Origin: Bernardetia sp. ABR2-2B | GTDB lineage: Bacteria > Bacteroidota > Bacteroidia > Cytophagales > Bernardetiaceae | Assembly: GCF_037126435.1 (NCBI RefSeq) | Contig: NZ_CP147020.1 | Coordinates: forward strand, 620,001 to 684,000 | Direction: 5' to 3' | DNA length: 64,000 bases | Shown here: positions 16,946-24,381 of the stretch, one piece after another | How the letters are laid out: each line of letters starts with the position of its first letter | Position numbering within the stretch: position 1 is the first letter of the stretch | Program-made: the position numbers and the translations under genes | Notes under the pieces: generated by a model | Seen by the model: the letters and a program-made list of their open reading frames with translations, nothing else | The model's database searches: none | What the model was told of the DNA's origin: nothing

Positions 16946-17142
16946 AAAAACAAATTTTAGTAACTTTTGAGTTTGATATAAAAAAACCTTCTCAATCTTT
17001 AAGCGAAATTTTAGAAGATTTTGCACTAACTCAAATAGTAGAACAAAAACTAAATAATATTTTCAAAGGCTCATTTATTTATTACTCTGACACAGGAGAA
17101 GAACAAGAAATAAAAGGCACATGGGAAATAAAGTATATTTAA
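16942..17142 (+). CDS. small prophage protein coupled to ArdC-like gene
   Basis: 66 residues, start overlapping the upstream stop (ATGA). It reads as a small beta-alpha-beta domain (ILVTFEFDI, then a helix, then GSFIYYSDTGEEQEIKG). Closed by the terminator at 17172. No family recognised; likely a partner of the ArdC-like protein by coupling. Confidence 0.5.
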   Translation: MKKQILVTFEFDIKKPSQSLSEILEDFALTQIVEQKLNNIFKGSFIYYSDTGEEQEIKGTWEIKYI

Positions 17143-17171
17143 TCTAAAATCTATTTTTTTTATAAAACTTT

Positions 17172-17208
17172 TCTACTTCCAAAATTCATTTTTTGGAGGT
17201 AGATTTTT
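17172..17208 (+). terminator. intrinsic terminator
   Basis: TCTACTTCCAAAA and TTTTGGAGGTAGA form a 13-bp stem with one U-G pair and a 6-nt loop, followed by TTTTTG. Confidence 0.8.
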
Positions 17209-17256
17209 GTGCTTTATAGTTTACTATTTTTCGGTAAGTGCGCTATGAGCATACCC

Positions 17257-17310
17257 AAATTACAACCCCCTTCAAAAAGAAAGTAGCCTTTTTAAAGGGG
17301 GTTGTAATTT
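17257..17310. repeat. 16-bp perfect inverted repeat, strong hairpin
   Basis: AAATTACAACCCCCTT (17257-17272) is the exact reverse complement of 17295-17310, and the interior can pair further (AAAAAG/CTTTTT). There is no protein explanation; it could be an insulator terminator, a structured RNA or a transposon end-like relic. Confidence 0.75.
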
Positions 17311-17326
17311 GGCTGCTTGAAAAAAC

Positions 17327-17365
17327 GGATAACAGAAAGCTTGAGGCTTTCCGTTATCCATTTTT
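17327..17365 (+). terminator. terminator-like hairpin
   Basis: GGATAACAGAAAGC and GCTTTCCGTTATCC pair over 14 positions with one mismatch around TTGAG, followed by ATTTTT. It precedes late promoter copy 2 by about 65 bases. Confidence 0.6.
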
Positions 17366-17429
17366 CGGCTTAGAGCAGTTTTCATTCAACCATTATCGAT
17401 TTTGTTTTAGGAAAAATAATAGTTTATTA

Positions 17430-17483
17430 AGGCTAAAAATATTCGTACAACATTCTTTCATTCCTATTTTCTTAGCTTTTTTG
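17430..17483 (+). promoter_or_regulatory. phage late promoter element, copy 2
   Basis: AAGGCTAAAAATAT, TCGTACAACATTCTTTCA and then 15 bases before CTTTTTTG. The TTTG at 17480-17483 lies at exactly the same distance as in the copies at 7223 and 22066. The ATG of the PAS-like gene is 24 bases downstream. Confidence 0.65.
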
Positions 17484-17507
17484 TATTTAAAACTAAACGC
17501 TCAAGAA

Positions 17508-17897
17508 ATGCCTAAAGATGATGATTTAGAACTAAACAATTTATTTATTCAACTAGCTTATTTAGAGATAATAAGTTATCATTTGCCCATTCCAATGTGT
17601 ATGGTCGATGAAAACATGAACTATCTTGTTTTTTCTAAAAAATGGGAAACTCTATTAGAACATTCTGATAAACCAAAACAAGGTGATAATCATTACGACC
17701 TATTTCCTACTATAAAAAAAGACTATCCGCAATTTGTTGTGGAACATCAAGAATGCTTGAAAAAGGGGAAAGTCATTTCGCAGATTGTAGATGATTTTCA
17801 AGGTATAAAAATTTGGTACACTTTACAGCCTGTAAAATTACCAAACGAAAGAAACGGAATGATTATGATTATTAATGATTTTGAAACAAATTTATAA
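17508..17897 (+). CDS. PAS-fold protein
   Basis: 129 residues from ATG 17508. The frame is open further upstream to a GTG at 17238, but that part spans two hairpins and the late promoter, so it is untranslated. Residues 25-128 read as a PAS domain: PIPMCMVDENMNYLVFSKKW, then GDNHYDLFP, HQECLKKGKV and a final strand pair IWYTLQPVKLP...GMIMIIND. There is no kinase, HTH or membrane segment, so it is a PAS-only sensor or scaffold. Being the first gene of a late phage operon that includes the portal is odd. Role unknown. Confidence 0.65.
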   Translation: MPKDDDLELNNLFIQLAYLEIISYHLPIPMCMVDENMNYLVFSKKWETLLEHSDKPKQGDNHYDLFPTIKKDYPQFVVEHQECLKKGKVISQIVDDFQGIKIWYTLQPVKLPNERNGMIMIINDFETNL

Positions 17898-17900
17898 TTT

Positions 17901-18287
17901 ATGGAAAATAAAGAAAATCTTAGTAATCAACTTTTAAAGGTATTCTCAGAAGTGAAGGAAAATTTAGGAAAACTCTCTGAAAAGTTTGAAGCATTCGATA
18001 AAAAGTATGATGAAAACAACAAAGATATTCCAAGAATGAAGGAGGACCTTACTGTAATCTCACATACGCTTTGGGGAACAAAACCTGACAAACAAGGAGG
18101 ATTAAATCATACTATAAGTGATTTGGAAAAAAAACTAGAAAAATCAGAAGAAGTAAACAAAACTAAATTTGAAGGTTTTGAAAGAATTGTAAATCAAGGA
18201 CGTGGAATGCTTACGCTTGTTTCATTTTTCGCACTAGCACTTAGTATAGCTTCTGGAATAATGACGATAATTATTTTTTTTAGGTAA
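17901..18287 (+). CDS. coiled-coil protein with C-terminal membrane anchor
   Basis: 128 residues, three bases after the PAS gene. Residues 1-95 are charged coiled coil; residues 102-127 are a single hydrophobic segment (MLTLVSFFALALSIASGIMT), so the protein is tail-anchored with its coil in the cytoplasm. The shape resembles XhlA-type lysis accessory proteins, but no lysis gene is adjacent. A holin-like or membrane-docking role is possible. Confidence 0.55.
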   Translation: MENKENLSNQLLKVFSEVKENLGKLSEKFEAFDKKYDENNKDIPRMKEDLTVISHTLWGTKPDKQGGLNHTISDLEKKLEKSEEVNKTKFEGFERIVNQGRGMLTLVSFFALALSIASGIMTIIIFFR

Positions 18288-18631
18288 TGATTTCAACCCA
18301 AACCATATTTTTACGAGAAGCTCTAAAGCAAATGAATGCTAGAGATGAGGATAATAACCTCATTCCTTTTTCTCTAAGATTGTACACAGCAGACAGGAAA
18401 AATAAAACGGGAGGACAATTACTCTATTTTGAAAATTGTGTAATCTCAAAACTTGCAAGACTAACAGAACTTCAAAAAAAATATAGAAGACTTGCCTTAA
18501 AAGACAAAACCATAAAAGCGAATCACTGGGAAAACTCTACTAGAAATATTTTACTCCTTAATAGTGGCGAAATCAGAACCGTACATATTCGTCTTATCAC
18601 TCATTTCAATAGCCAAAAAATTATATGGTAG
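18287..18631 (+). CDS. hypothetical protein upstream of portal
   Basis: 114 residues, start overlapping the previous stop by one base and end overlapping the portal gene by seven. Basic, mixed alpha/beta (FSLRLYTADRKNKTGGQLLY, then a helix, then IRTVHIRLITHFN). The tight packing says it belongs to the portal operon. Family unknown. Confidence 0.5.
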   Translation: MISTQTIFLREALKQMNARDEDNNLIPFSLRLYTADRKNKTGGQLLYFENCVISKLARLTELQKKYRRLALKDKTIKANHWENSTRNILLLNSGEIRTVHIRLITHFNSQKIIW

Positions 18632-20010
18632 AGCAAAACACAAATAAGAATACAGAAGTCATCCACGCAGGAACTACACCAAATGGAGAAGCGTATGTTT
18701 TGCCAAAATTAGGTTTGCTCACTCATGTATCAACTTCAAGCGTAAGTCAAAAAAAACCTCTTCCTGCAAATCCAAAAGATTTAGACGCAGAAAGTCAAAG
18801 TTCAGATGTATTTTATTGGGGAGATGATAATAACTTTCCTGCTCAATTGATTGCAAGAATTAGAAAAAGTCCTGTAATTCCTTCTACATTAGACTGGAAA
18901 GTGAGAGCTTTGTATGCGCTTGGTTTGGAATATGGATATTATCAAATCGAAAACAATGAGAAAGTTTTTAAACTTATTTTGGATGAAGAAATTGAGGAAT
19001 TTCTATATAATACCAAGATAAATGAGTATTTAGCTAAAGCATTAAAAGATTTTTACACCTTCTACAATGTATTTCCAGAGCTTGTTCTATCTGTAAATAG
19101 AGAAAAAATAAGCCTTTTGGTTGCTCAAGAAGCCTCTTTTTGTAGATGGTCTAAACAAGAAAAAGATGGACGTTTCAAAGATTGTTATATTCGTTCAAAC
19201 TGGGATAATGATTCTAAAGAAAAAGCAATCAAAATTCCTGTTTTAGATTCTTATTTTGATAACGTAGAAACATTGAAAGCTAAAAAAGGACATAATTTTA
19301 TTTATCCCTTATCCTATCCTTCAACAGCTACAATAGGCTATCAAGAACCTGAATGGCATTCTATCATTCGCTCAAATTGGCTAGACTTAGCTGAAGCAAT
19401 ACCTCTTTTCAAAAAGACATTGCTTAAAAATCAAATCACAGTAAAATATGTAGTTCATGTTCCTTCCTATTTTTGGTCTTGGAAATATCCTGATTGGGCA
19501 AAATATGATTTAGATAAGAAAAAAGAACTACAAAAGAAAGTATTTGATGAGTTTCAAACATTTATGTCTGGAGAAGAAAATGCAGGTAAAGTATTTTTCT
19601 CTCTTTTTGCATTTAATGAAAAAGGAGGAGGAACAGAGTATCCAGGATGGAGATTCGAACCTTTAGACGACAAAATAAAAGATGGTATCTATCTGGAAGA
19701 TTCTCAAGAAGCAAATAGTAATATGCTCTATGCTCTTGGAGTGCCATCGGCTTTGATAGGAAATAGTCCGAACGATTCAGGACACGGAGGAGGTAGTGGT
19801 TCAGATGTGCGAGAACACATGAACTTATACTGGTTGCTAAATACGCTGCACGAAAATATCCTTTTGCAGCCCCTAGAATTTGTAGCAAAATACAACGGTT
19901 GGAACAAAAGGTTAGGAAAGCGCATTAAATTCCGTTTCAAAAAAACAACTATGCAAACACTCAATCAAGTTGCGCCAAAAGACAGAGAAACTAACCCACA
20001 ACCTAACTAA
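18625..20010 (+). CDS. phage portal protein
   Basis: 461 residues. Hallmarks of portal proteins of Bacteroidota prophages are visible: an N-terminal arm ending in VFYWGDDNNFPAQLIARI, a helical/beta middle, and the C-terminal helix region ANSNMLYALGVPSALIG followed by a Gly/Ser-rich loop (SGHGGGSGSD) and HMNLYWLLNTLHENILLQPL. It would form the dodecameric ring at the head vertex through which DNA passes. It lies about 4 kb downstream of the terminase rather than beside it, which is unusual. Confidence 0.78.
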   Translation: MVEQNTNKNTEVIHAGTTPNGEAYVLPKLGLLTHVSTSSVSQKKPLPANPKDLDAESQSSDVFYWGDDNNFPAQLIARIRKSPVIPSTLDWKVRALYALGLEYGYYQIENNEKVFKLILDEEIEEFLYNTKINEYLAKALKDFYTFYNVFPELVLSVNREKISLLVAQEASFCRWSKQEKDGRFKDCYIRSNWDNDSKEKAIKIPVLDSYFDNVETLKAKKGHNFIYPLSYPSTATIGYQEPEWHSIIRSNWLDLAEAIPLFKKTLLKNQITVKYVVHVPSYFWSWKYPDWAKYDLDKKKELQKKVFDEFQTFMSGEENAGKVFFSLFAFNEKGGGTEYPGWRFEPLDDKIKDGIYLEDSQEANSNMLYALGVPSALIGNSPNDSGHGGGSGSDVREHMNLYWLLNTLHENILLQPLEFVAKYNGWNKRLGKRIKFRFKKTTMQTLNQVAPKDRETNPQPN

Positions 20011-20013
20011 ACT

Positions 20014-21000
20014 ATGAAATTACTTATAAAAGAAACTGTAGAAGTAAAGGAATACGTAGAAAATGTAGCACTTACAAAATCTATTAAAAATATTCGTCCT
20101 TCTTTAAAAACGGCAACTACAAAGTATTTATTTAGGTATATTCCTAGAGATTTTTATAAAGATTTTTCTAAAAAGTATGATGACGGAGATTTGAATGAGT
20201 TTGAAGAAGAACTATTACCTTATCTACAAGAAACTATAGTATTATATGCTTTTGCTATTTCAACAGCAAAAAGGCAAGTTATAGAAACGGATTCTGGAAT
20301 TCATATTATCAGCACAGCAAATCAAAAAACAGCTTTTGAACATCAAATAAAAGCATTAAAAGACACTTATTTAGAAGATGCAAACTATGCACTGGAAGAA
20401 CTTTTAGAGTTTCTCACAGAAAACGCTGATAAAACAGAACTTCTCAAATGGAGAAAGTCTGATTATTTCACAGAAACAAATGAATGTTTTATCAAAAACT
20501 CAAAGGAGTGCAACAAAATTGCATCATCATTAAATATTGAAGCTCGTCATTTTATAGAAATGAAATCTGATTTGATGAAGGTGCAAGAAAAGCAAATCAA
20601 AGCTACTTTGACTCCTTCTTTGTATGAAGAGCTGCTCAAACAATACAAAGGAAGTAATGTAAATGAGCGCAACAAAAAGCTTTTACAGCCCATCAAAGAA
20701 GCGATTTTGTATCTAGGCTATGTAAAATATACCGACTTACAACAGCTAAAAAATACTACAGATGGAACGACAATTCCTAAAAAAACTACTAATTCTTTAT
20801 CTTCAAGAGAACAGGCAACTGGAGAAGTTCTAAGTGCTTTTTCTTTCAGACTGTACGAAGAAGGAAACGCAGCTCTAGGAGAACTAAAAACTTTCTTAGA
20901 TGATAATTATAGAGATTATCCCCTTTACGAAAACTCTAAAAATTTTGGACAACCTAAAGTAATCCAAAATGATAAAAATAATTCTTATTATGTACCCTAA
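20014..21000 (+). CDS. putative head-tail connector-like protein (DUF6712-like)
   Basis: 328 residues, three bases after the portal gene. It begins with MKLLIKETVEVKEYV and continues with helices that contain conserved-looking RPSLKTATTKYLFRYI and FAISTAKRQVIETDSGIHI, a pattern I associate with DUF6712 proteins that follow the portal in Bacteroidota phages. The C-terminal third is a second helical unit ending in DDNYRDYPLYENSKNF. Likely a connector or head-completion protein; family assignment is from memory and not certain. Confidence 0.5.
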   Translation: MKLLIKETVEVKEYVENVALTKSIKNIRPSLKTATTKYLFRYIPRDFYKDFSKKYDDGDLNEFEEELLPYLQETIVLYAFAISTAKRQVIETDSGIHIISTANQKTAFEHQIKALKDTYLEDANYALEELLEFLTENADKTELLKWRKSDYFTETNECFIKNSKECNKIASSLNIEARHFIEMKSDLMKVQEKQIKATLTPSLYEELLKQYKGSNVNERNKKLLQPIKEAILYLGYVKYTDLQQLKNTTDGTTIPKKTTNSLSSREQATGEVLSAFSFRLYEEGNAALGELKTFLDDNYRDYPLYENSKNFGQPKVIQNDKNNSYYVP

Positions 21001-21011
21001 ATTTTAATTTT

Positions 21012-21227
21012 ATGGCAACTATCACAGAAGTAAAAGTTACTGTCAAAGCGCATCAAGATGACATCTTTGCAGAAGCTACAGTTAATAAAAGTAATGAAAC
21101 TATCACGGTCAAAGACAATGATGGACTGGATTTTAGAATAGAAGATTATCCAAAAAATAAATTAGATGATTTGATTGCTGTTCTTACGGCAATTTCAACA
21201 TCAGCAACAACCGAATTTGCTGCATAA
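21012..21227 (+). CDS. small phage structural-like protein
   Basis: 71 residues, last gene of the portal operon, followed by a bidirectional terminator. Mostly beta (EVKVTVKAHQDDIFAEATV) with a short C-terminal helix. Function unknown; the position suggests a minor head or connector component. Confidence 0.45.
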   Translation: MATITEVKVTVKAHQDDIFAEATVNKSNETITVKDNDGLDFRIEDYPKNKLDDLIAVLTAISTSATTEFAA

Positions 21228-21254
21228 CGGAAATAAATAAACTTACTTACAAAC

Positions 21255-21292
21255 AAAAAAGCCTTTCAAAATCTAATTTGAAAGGCTTTTTT
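21255..21292. terminator. bidirectional terminator
   Basis: AAAAAAGCCTTTCAAA (21255-21270) and TTTGAAAGGCTTTTTT (21277-21292) are perfect complements around ATCTAA. It serves both the portal operon on the plus strand and the minus-strand gene ending at 21300. Confidence 0.85.
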
Positions 21293-21299
21293 ATTTGGT

Positions 21300-21704
21300 C
21301 TAATCTTCTAAAAACTCAAGCATTGTTCTAACTCTAAGTATTTCAGGATTATCACTACTCAAACCTGTTTCTTCTATCAGCGTTTCTATCCTATCTGCAT
21401 CTACCGATTCATTTTCAATTAATATATAAATTCTTTCAAGTTTTTTTTGAATGTCAAACTGAAAGTTAGGAGGTTTTCCTTCCAAGTACCTTACCATTTG
21501 CTCTACGCAAGATGATAATTCCTTTGGCTCTCTTGTTTCACTCATTGCATTAATAAATTCTACTAATACAAGTTGTTCGGCAGGTGTAAAATTCATAGTT
21601 TCATTGATTTGAATATTCAATGCTTCTTTCATTTCTAAATTATGAGCATTGTCTTTAGTCTGCACTTTTTTTGCAGATTCGTTTTTCTTACTTTTGTCTT
21701 GCAT
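21300..21704 (-). CDS. hypothetical minus-strand prophage protein
   Basis: 134 residues, the only minus-strand gene inside the late region. N-terminal 25 residues are basic and polar; the rest is acidic and helical (MNFTPAEQLVLVEFINAMSE; KLERIYILIENESVDADRIE). It is divergent from the HTH gene at 21854 across a promoter region with the 16-base palindrome, an arrangement typical of control genes. No DNA-binding motif is clear. It could be expressed in the lysogen. Confidence 0.55.
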   Translation of the reverse strand: MQDKSKKNESAKKVQTKDNAHNLEMKEALNIQINETMNFTPAEQLVLVEFINAMSETREPKELSSCVEQMVRYLEGKPPNFQFDIQKKLERIYILIENESVDADRIETLIEETGLSSDNPEILRVRTMLEFLED

Positions 21705-21817
21705 AAATTCGGTTTATGTAAGCACAACATTTATTCTACCGTTCGAAAAGTTGATAAATTGTTGTGCTTCTGTTTTCAAAATAATTGAAATCAAAACTAC
21801 AAATTTTTATTCAATTA

Positions 21818-21833
21818 GCCTAATATATTAGGC
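21818..21833. promoter_or_regulatory. palindromic operator, copy 2
   Basis: GCCTAATATATTAGGC, identical to 14932-14947. It covers the expected -33 region of the promoter whose -7 box is at 21842-21849, so a bound dimer would block transcription of the HTH gene at 21854. It could also control the divergent gene ending at 21704. Confidence 0.7.
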
Positions 21834-21841
21834 GTTTTTTG

Positions 21842-21849
21842 TATATTTG
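21842..21849 (+). promoter_or_regulatory. -7 box of the HTH gene
   Basis: TATATTTG is a perfect match to TAnnTTTG, five bases before the ATG at 21854, so the transcript would have almost no leader or the start codon may be the second ATG. It lies eight bases after the palindrome. Confidence 0.55.
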
Positions 21850-21853
21850 TTTT

Positions 21854-22063
21854 ATGAATGCACAAAGCGAAAAACCAGAGATTTTAAAGTTTATAGAAGA
21901 ACGTCGACCTTTTTTAAATATACAAGGCATTGAAGAAGGTGCAAAACTTCCTGATAAGACATTACAAAAATACTTGTACGGTATTCGTGCGTTTCCAAAA
22001 AAGCACATCGAAACATTAGAAAACTTTTGTAAGCAATGGTTAGGCTACATAAAAGAGAAATAA
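21854..22063 (+). CDS. small HTH protein, possible phage repressor or control protein
   Basis: 69 residues from ATG 21854; a TTG at 21839 lies inside the promoter and is rejected. Residues 10-62 fit a small helix-turn-helix: FIEERRPFLNIQGIEEGA, then LPDKTLQKYLYGIRAF as turn and recognition helix, then a closing helix. It resembles minimal XRE-type phage HTH proteins. The palindrome in its own promoter suggests autoregulation, and the second palindrome upstream of 15052 would make a two-promoter regulon. Which protein binds the palindrome is not shown. Confidence 0.6.
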   Translation: MNAQSEKPEILKFIEERRPFLNIQGIEEGAKLPDKTLQKYLYGIRAFPKKHIETLENFCKQWLGYIKEK

Positions 22064-22065
22064 AC

Positions 22066-22120
22066 AGGGTAAAAAAGCCTCGTACAACATTCTTTTACTC
22101 CCTCGTTTCAAATAAATTTG
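22066..22120 (+). promoter_or_regulatory. phage late promoter element, copy 3
   Basis: AGGGTAAAAAAGCC, TCGTACAACATTCTTTTA, then 15 bases and TAAATTTG (22113-22120), a perfect TAnnTTTG. It begins two bases after the HTH gene stop and drives the lysis and tail operon. Alignment with copies at 7223 and 17430 is gap-free over the core. Confidence 0.75.
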
Positions 22121-22168
22121 AGTTCGTTAATTAGTCCAATTACTTACTTTTTACTCAAATTTATTCGT

Positions 22169-22606
22169 ATGAATTTCCTAGCTCAAATTGCTTCTAGCCA
22201 TATTTCAAAAATCATTTTCCGTAAAGTCCCTACAAAATTTAAAAAGTTTGTAACTTTTATTATGGAATTTCTTTTTGCTACCTTATTTATCTTTTTAGAT
22301 AAAAATCCGAATGACGAGGAGCAAATGGAACAACTCGTAGAAGAAAAATCTTCTGAACTCTCTGTATTTGCAGTAGATGAACAAGCGCATATTTTGCGTA
22401 AACGTGTTCAGCGTGGAGAAATATCTCAAGATGATGCAGATGATACTATTATGGCAGGACAAGCCTACAAACTTATGCTTCTCAATCTCAACACCAAAGG
22501 AAATTTAGATATTGTTTTGACTGAAGAGGACGAAAAAAAAAGCCCCGAACTGGTCAAGTCGATGACGGAATCCTTGCACCTGACAGCTCTAAATCATGTC
22601 TCATAG
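22169..22606 (+). CDS. membrane protein upstream of endolysin (holin-like), with A9 slippery site
   Basis: 145 residues from ATG 22169; a TTG at 22118 overlaps the promoter -7 box and is rejected. Residues 27-43 form one membrane segment (FVTFIMEFLFATLFIF) after a basic N-terminus; residues 60-130 are an acidic SHOCT-like helical region (LRKRVQRGEISQDDADD). It could be a holin or spanin-like lysis factor. At 22532-22543 the codons GAA AAA AAA AGC contain nine A residues; a -1 shift there enters the amidase frame. The normal frame ends 21 codons after the tract. Confidence 0.6.
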   Translation: MNFLAQIASSHISKIIFRKVPTKFKKFVTFIMEFLFATLFIFLDKNPNDEEQMEQLVEEKSSELSVFAVDEQAHILRKRVQRGEISQDDADDTIMAGQAYKLMLLNLNTKGNLDIVLTEEDEKKSPELVKSMTESLHLTALNHVS

Positions 22607-23145
22607 ACCTTTCAAAACCTGCTGAACGAATTGAGTTTGGAGTTCTTCACACAGGAGGAGGAAATCCGAAAGCAACTGCTCAGTGGGTTTATGAATATCT
22701 GACTAAAAAGAAGAAAAACGGAGGGCGTTGGACAAAAGGCTCTCCGAATGGAGGTTACCACGTTTTCGTTGAATTAGATGGTACAGCCGTTTTTCTAGTA
22801 GATGATGAATTAGTTACCTACGGTGTTGGAACTACTCCTTTTGACGGTATCAAAAATGGTAACACACTTCATATTTCGTATGCTGGAGGTTATAAGGCAG
22901 GTGTAATTTCAAGAGCGCAAGTAGAAACTACAGAAAGGTTAGTCAAAGAATATACAGAAAAATACCCTCACATAAAATGGTTAGGACACAATCAAGTTTC
23001 AAGAAAACTTTGTCCTTCTTATTCTGCTCTAAAGTTTTTGCGTGAAATCGGTATTCCAGAAGAAAATATTTATGCTAAAGACCATTATGGCATTGATGCT
23101 ACACTAAAAGATCCGTATGAATACCTTAGAGTTAAAGGCGAATAA
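22525..23145 (+). CDS. N-acetylmuramoyl-L-alanine amidase endolysin without own start codon
   Basis: The frame is open from 22525 to TAA 23143-23145 and holds no ATG, GTG or TTG before the domain begins. The protein from about 22561 is a typical Amidase_2 enzyme: zinc ligand His in VLHTGGG, the NGGYHVFVELDG strand, second His and Cys in GHNQVSRKLCPS. It would cleave the amide between muramic acid and L-Ala to lyse the host. It lies in the -1 frame relative to 22169-22606 with the A9 tract at 22533-22541 at the junction, so it is probably made as a membrane-anchored fusion by slippage. A sequencing indel or a true frameshift mutation are alternatives. It overlaps the next gene by 29 bases. Confidence 0.75.
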   Translation, partial: RGRKKKPRTGQVDDGILAPDSSKSCLIDLSKPAERIEFGVLHTGGGNPKATAQWVYEYLTKKKKNGGRWTKGSPNGGYHVFVELDGTAVFLVDDELVTYGVGTTPFDGIKNGNTLHISYAGGYKAGVISRAQVETTERLVKEYTEKYPHIKWLGHNQVSRKLCPSYSALKFLREIGIPEENIYAKDHYGIDATLKDPYEYLRVKGE

Positions 23146-23863
23146 CAAAATTTTGAAAAGTAAGCCTATCCCATCAACTTGGGATGAGCTTACTTTTTTG
23201 CAGTTAAAAAAAATCTTGTCCCAAAATCTAAGCAAATGGCAAATATTCTTTGTCTTGCTTAATCTGAAATGGCATCAATTCAGATTTATGTATTTGCTTC
23301 GTAGAATTGATAAAGAAGATTTATACCTAATCAATAAATTTTCACTCTGGGTAAGTGATTCAGAAAGGCATATTACAAAACAGTTTTTACCTTCTTTTTG
23401 GATTCGTTTTAGGAAATTCAAAGGAAAAGAAAATTTTGGAAAGCTAACCTTTTGGGAATTTGTACAAGCAGATACTTTCTACACAAGGTATATGCAAAAG
23501 CAGGAAAAAGAACACTTACTCAATTTTCTGAATGTTCTTTATCCTTCAAAACTCAAAAACTCAAAAAAGCTATTATCAAAGCTAAGTCCATTATACGCTA
23601 ACATAGTGCTATTGTGGTTTTCAGGTAACAAAGTGAATCTGACAAAGAAGTACAAACACGTTTTTCCAAAAGAAGATAGAGAGCAAAATTCAAACTATAC
23701 AAATTTTGCTTGGATTGGAGTTATAAAAAGTCTGTCAACTGGTCTTACAGATATGAAAAAAGTAGGTGAGCAGCCTGTTCATACAGCTTTGAATTACCTA
23801 AATATTGAAATTCTACACAACAAAGAGCGTGAAGCTGAACAAAAACGAAATTCTAAGAAATGA
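23117..23863 (+). CDS. hypothetical prophage protein
   Basis: 248 residues, start inside the amidase 3' end. Basic and helical, beginning with a short beta hairpin and IPSTWDELTFLQLKKILSQN, a pattern also seen in proteins between lysis and tail genes of Bacteroidota prophages. It could be a tail assembly chaperone by position, but this is not supported by a recognised domain. It overlaps the next gene by four bases. Confidence 0.55.
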   Translation: MNTLELKANNKILKSKPIPSTWDELTFLQLKKILSQNLSKWQIFFVLLNLKWHQFRFMYLLRRIDKEDLYLINKFSLWVSDSERHITKQFLPSFWIRFRKFKGKENFGKLTFWEFVQADTFYTRYMQKQEKEHLLNFLNVLYPSKLKNSKKLLSKLSPLYANIVLLWFSGNKVNLTKKYKHVFPKEDREQNSNYTNFAWIGVIKSLSTGLTDMKKVGEQPVHTALNYLNIEILHNKEREAEQKRNSKK

Positions 23864-24381
23864 CAATAGGCGATTACATAACATACTTTGAAGAAATTGC
23901 TAAATATTCTGTTCATATAGAGCATACAGAAGAAAATAGCCGTTTTACTACGCTTGACATACACGAAGCTCTGAATGGAATGATTACAGATATTGATTTC
24001 AATGAGTTCTGTATGCTCCTTACAACTTATGAAGGGCAGTTAAGCCATTATGATTATGAGTCGCCAGTTTATCATACTTCAGAAGGAGGATTTATGATTA
24101 TAAAGCATATTGAGCAAAATGATTTTAGAGCGCAAGATGAAGTATATAGAGAAGCCGAAATTGTAGGTTATAAAATTATAGCTAAGATTTTAAAAGACAA
24201 ATTGAAAGGTGCTAGAAATTCTGAATGCCCTGAACTTATTGCAGCCTTTGATTTGAACACAGTAGAAACGATGAAAGTAGGTCCTAAGTTCGACAACTGC
24301 TTTGGAATGCTTTTTACTTTTTCTATCAAGTCCAATGTATCTAAATATTTGAAATACAGCGTGGAGGACTGGAAAGAATGA
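23860..24381 (+). CDS. hypothetical tail-region protein
   Basis: 173 residues, coupled by four-base overlaps on both sides. N-terminal half helical; residues 70-110 a beta hairpin region (GGFMIIKHIEQNDFRAQDEV); the C-terminus reads NCFGMLFTFSIKSNVSKYLK. Likely a minor tail or tail-completion component by position. No family recognised. Confidence 0.5.
   Translation: MTIGDYITYFEEIAKYSVHIEHTEENSRFTTLDIHEALNGMITDIDFNEFCMLLTTYEGQLSHYDYESPVYHTSEGGFMIIKHIEQNDFRAQDEVYREAEIVGYKIIAKILKDKLKGARNSECPELIAAFDLNTVETMKVGPKFDNCFGMLFTFSIKSNVSKYLKYSVEDWKE

Noticed and set aside
17238-17507. N-terminal extension of the PAS gene from a GTG at 17238
   Set aside because: It runs through two hairpins and the late promoter, and the translated part lacks PAS-like or other sensible sequence before Met at 17508.
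22118-22168. TTG start at 22118 for the holin-like gene
   Set aside because: The TTG is part of the -7 box of late promoter copy 3; ATG 22169 gives a normal N-terminus.
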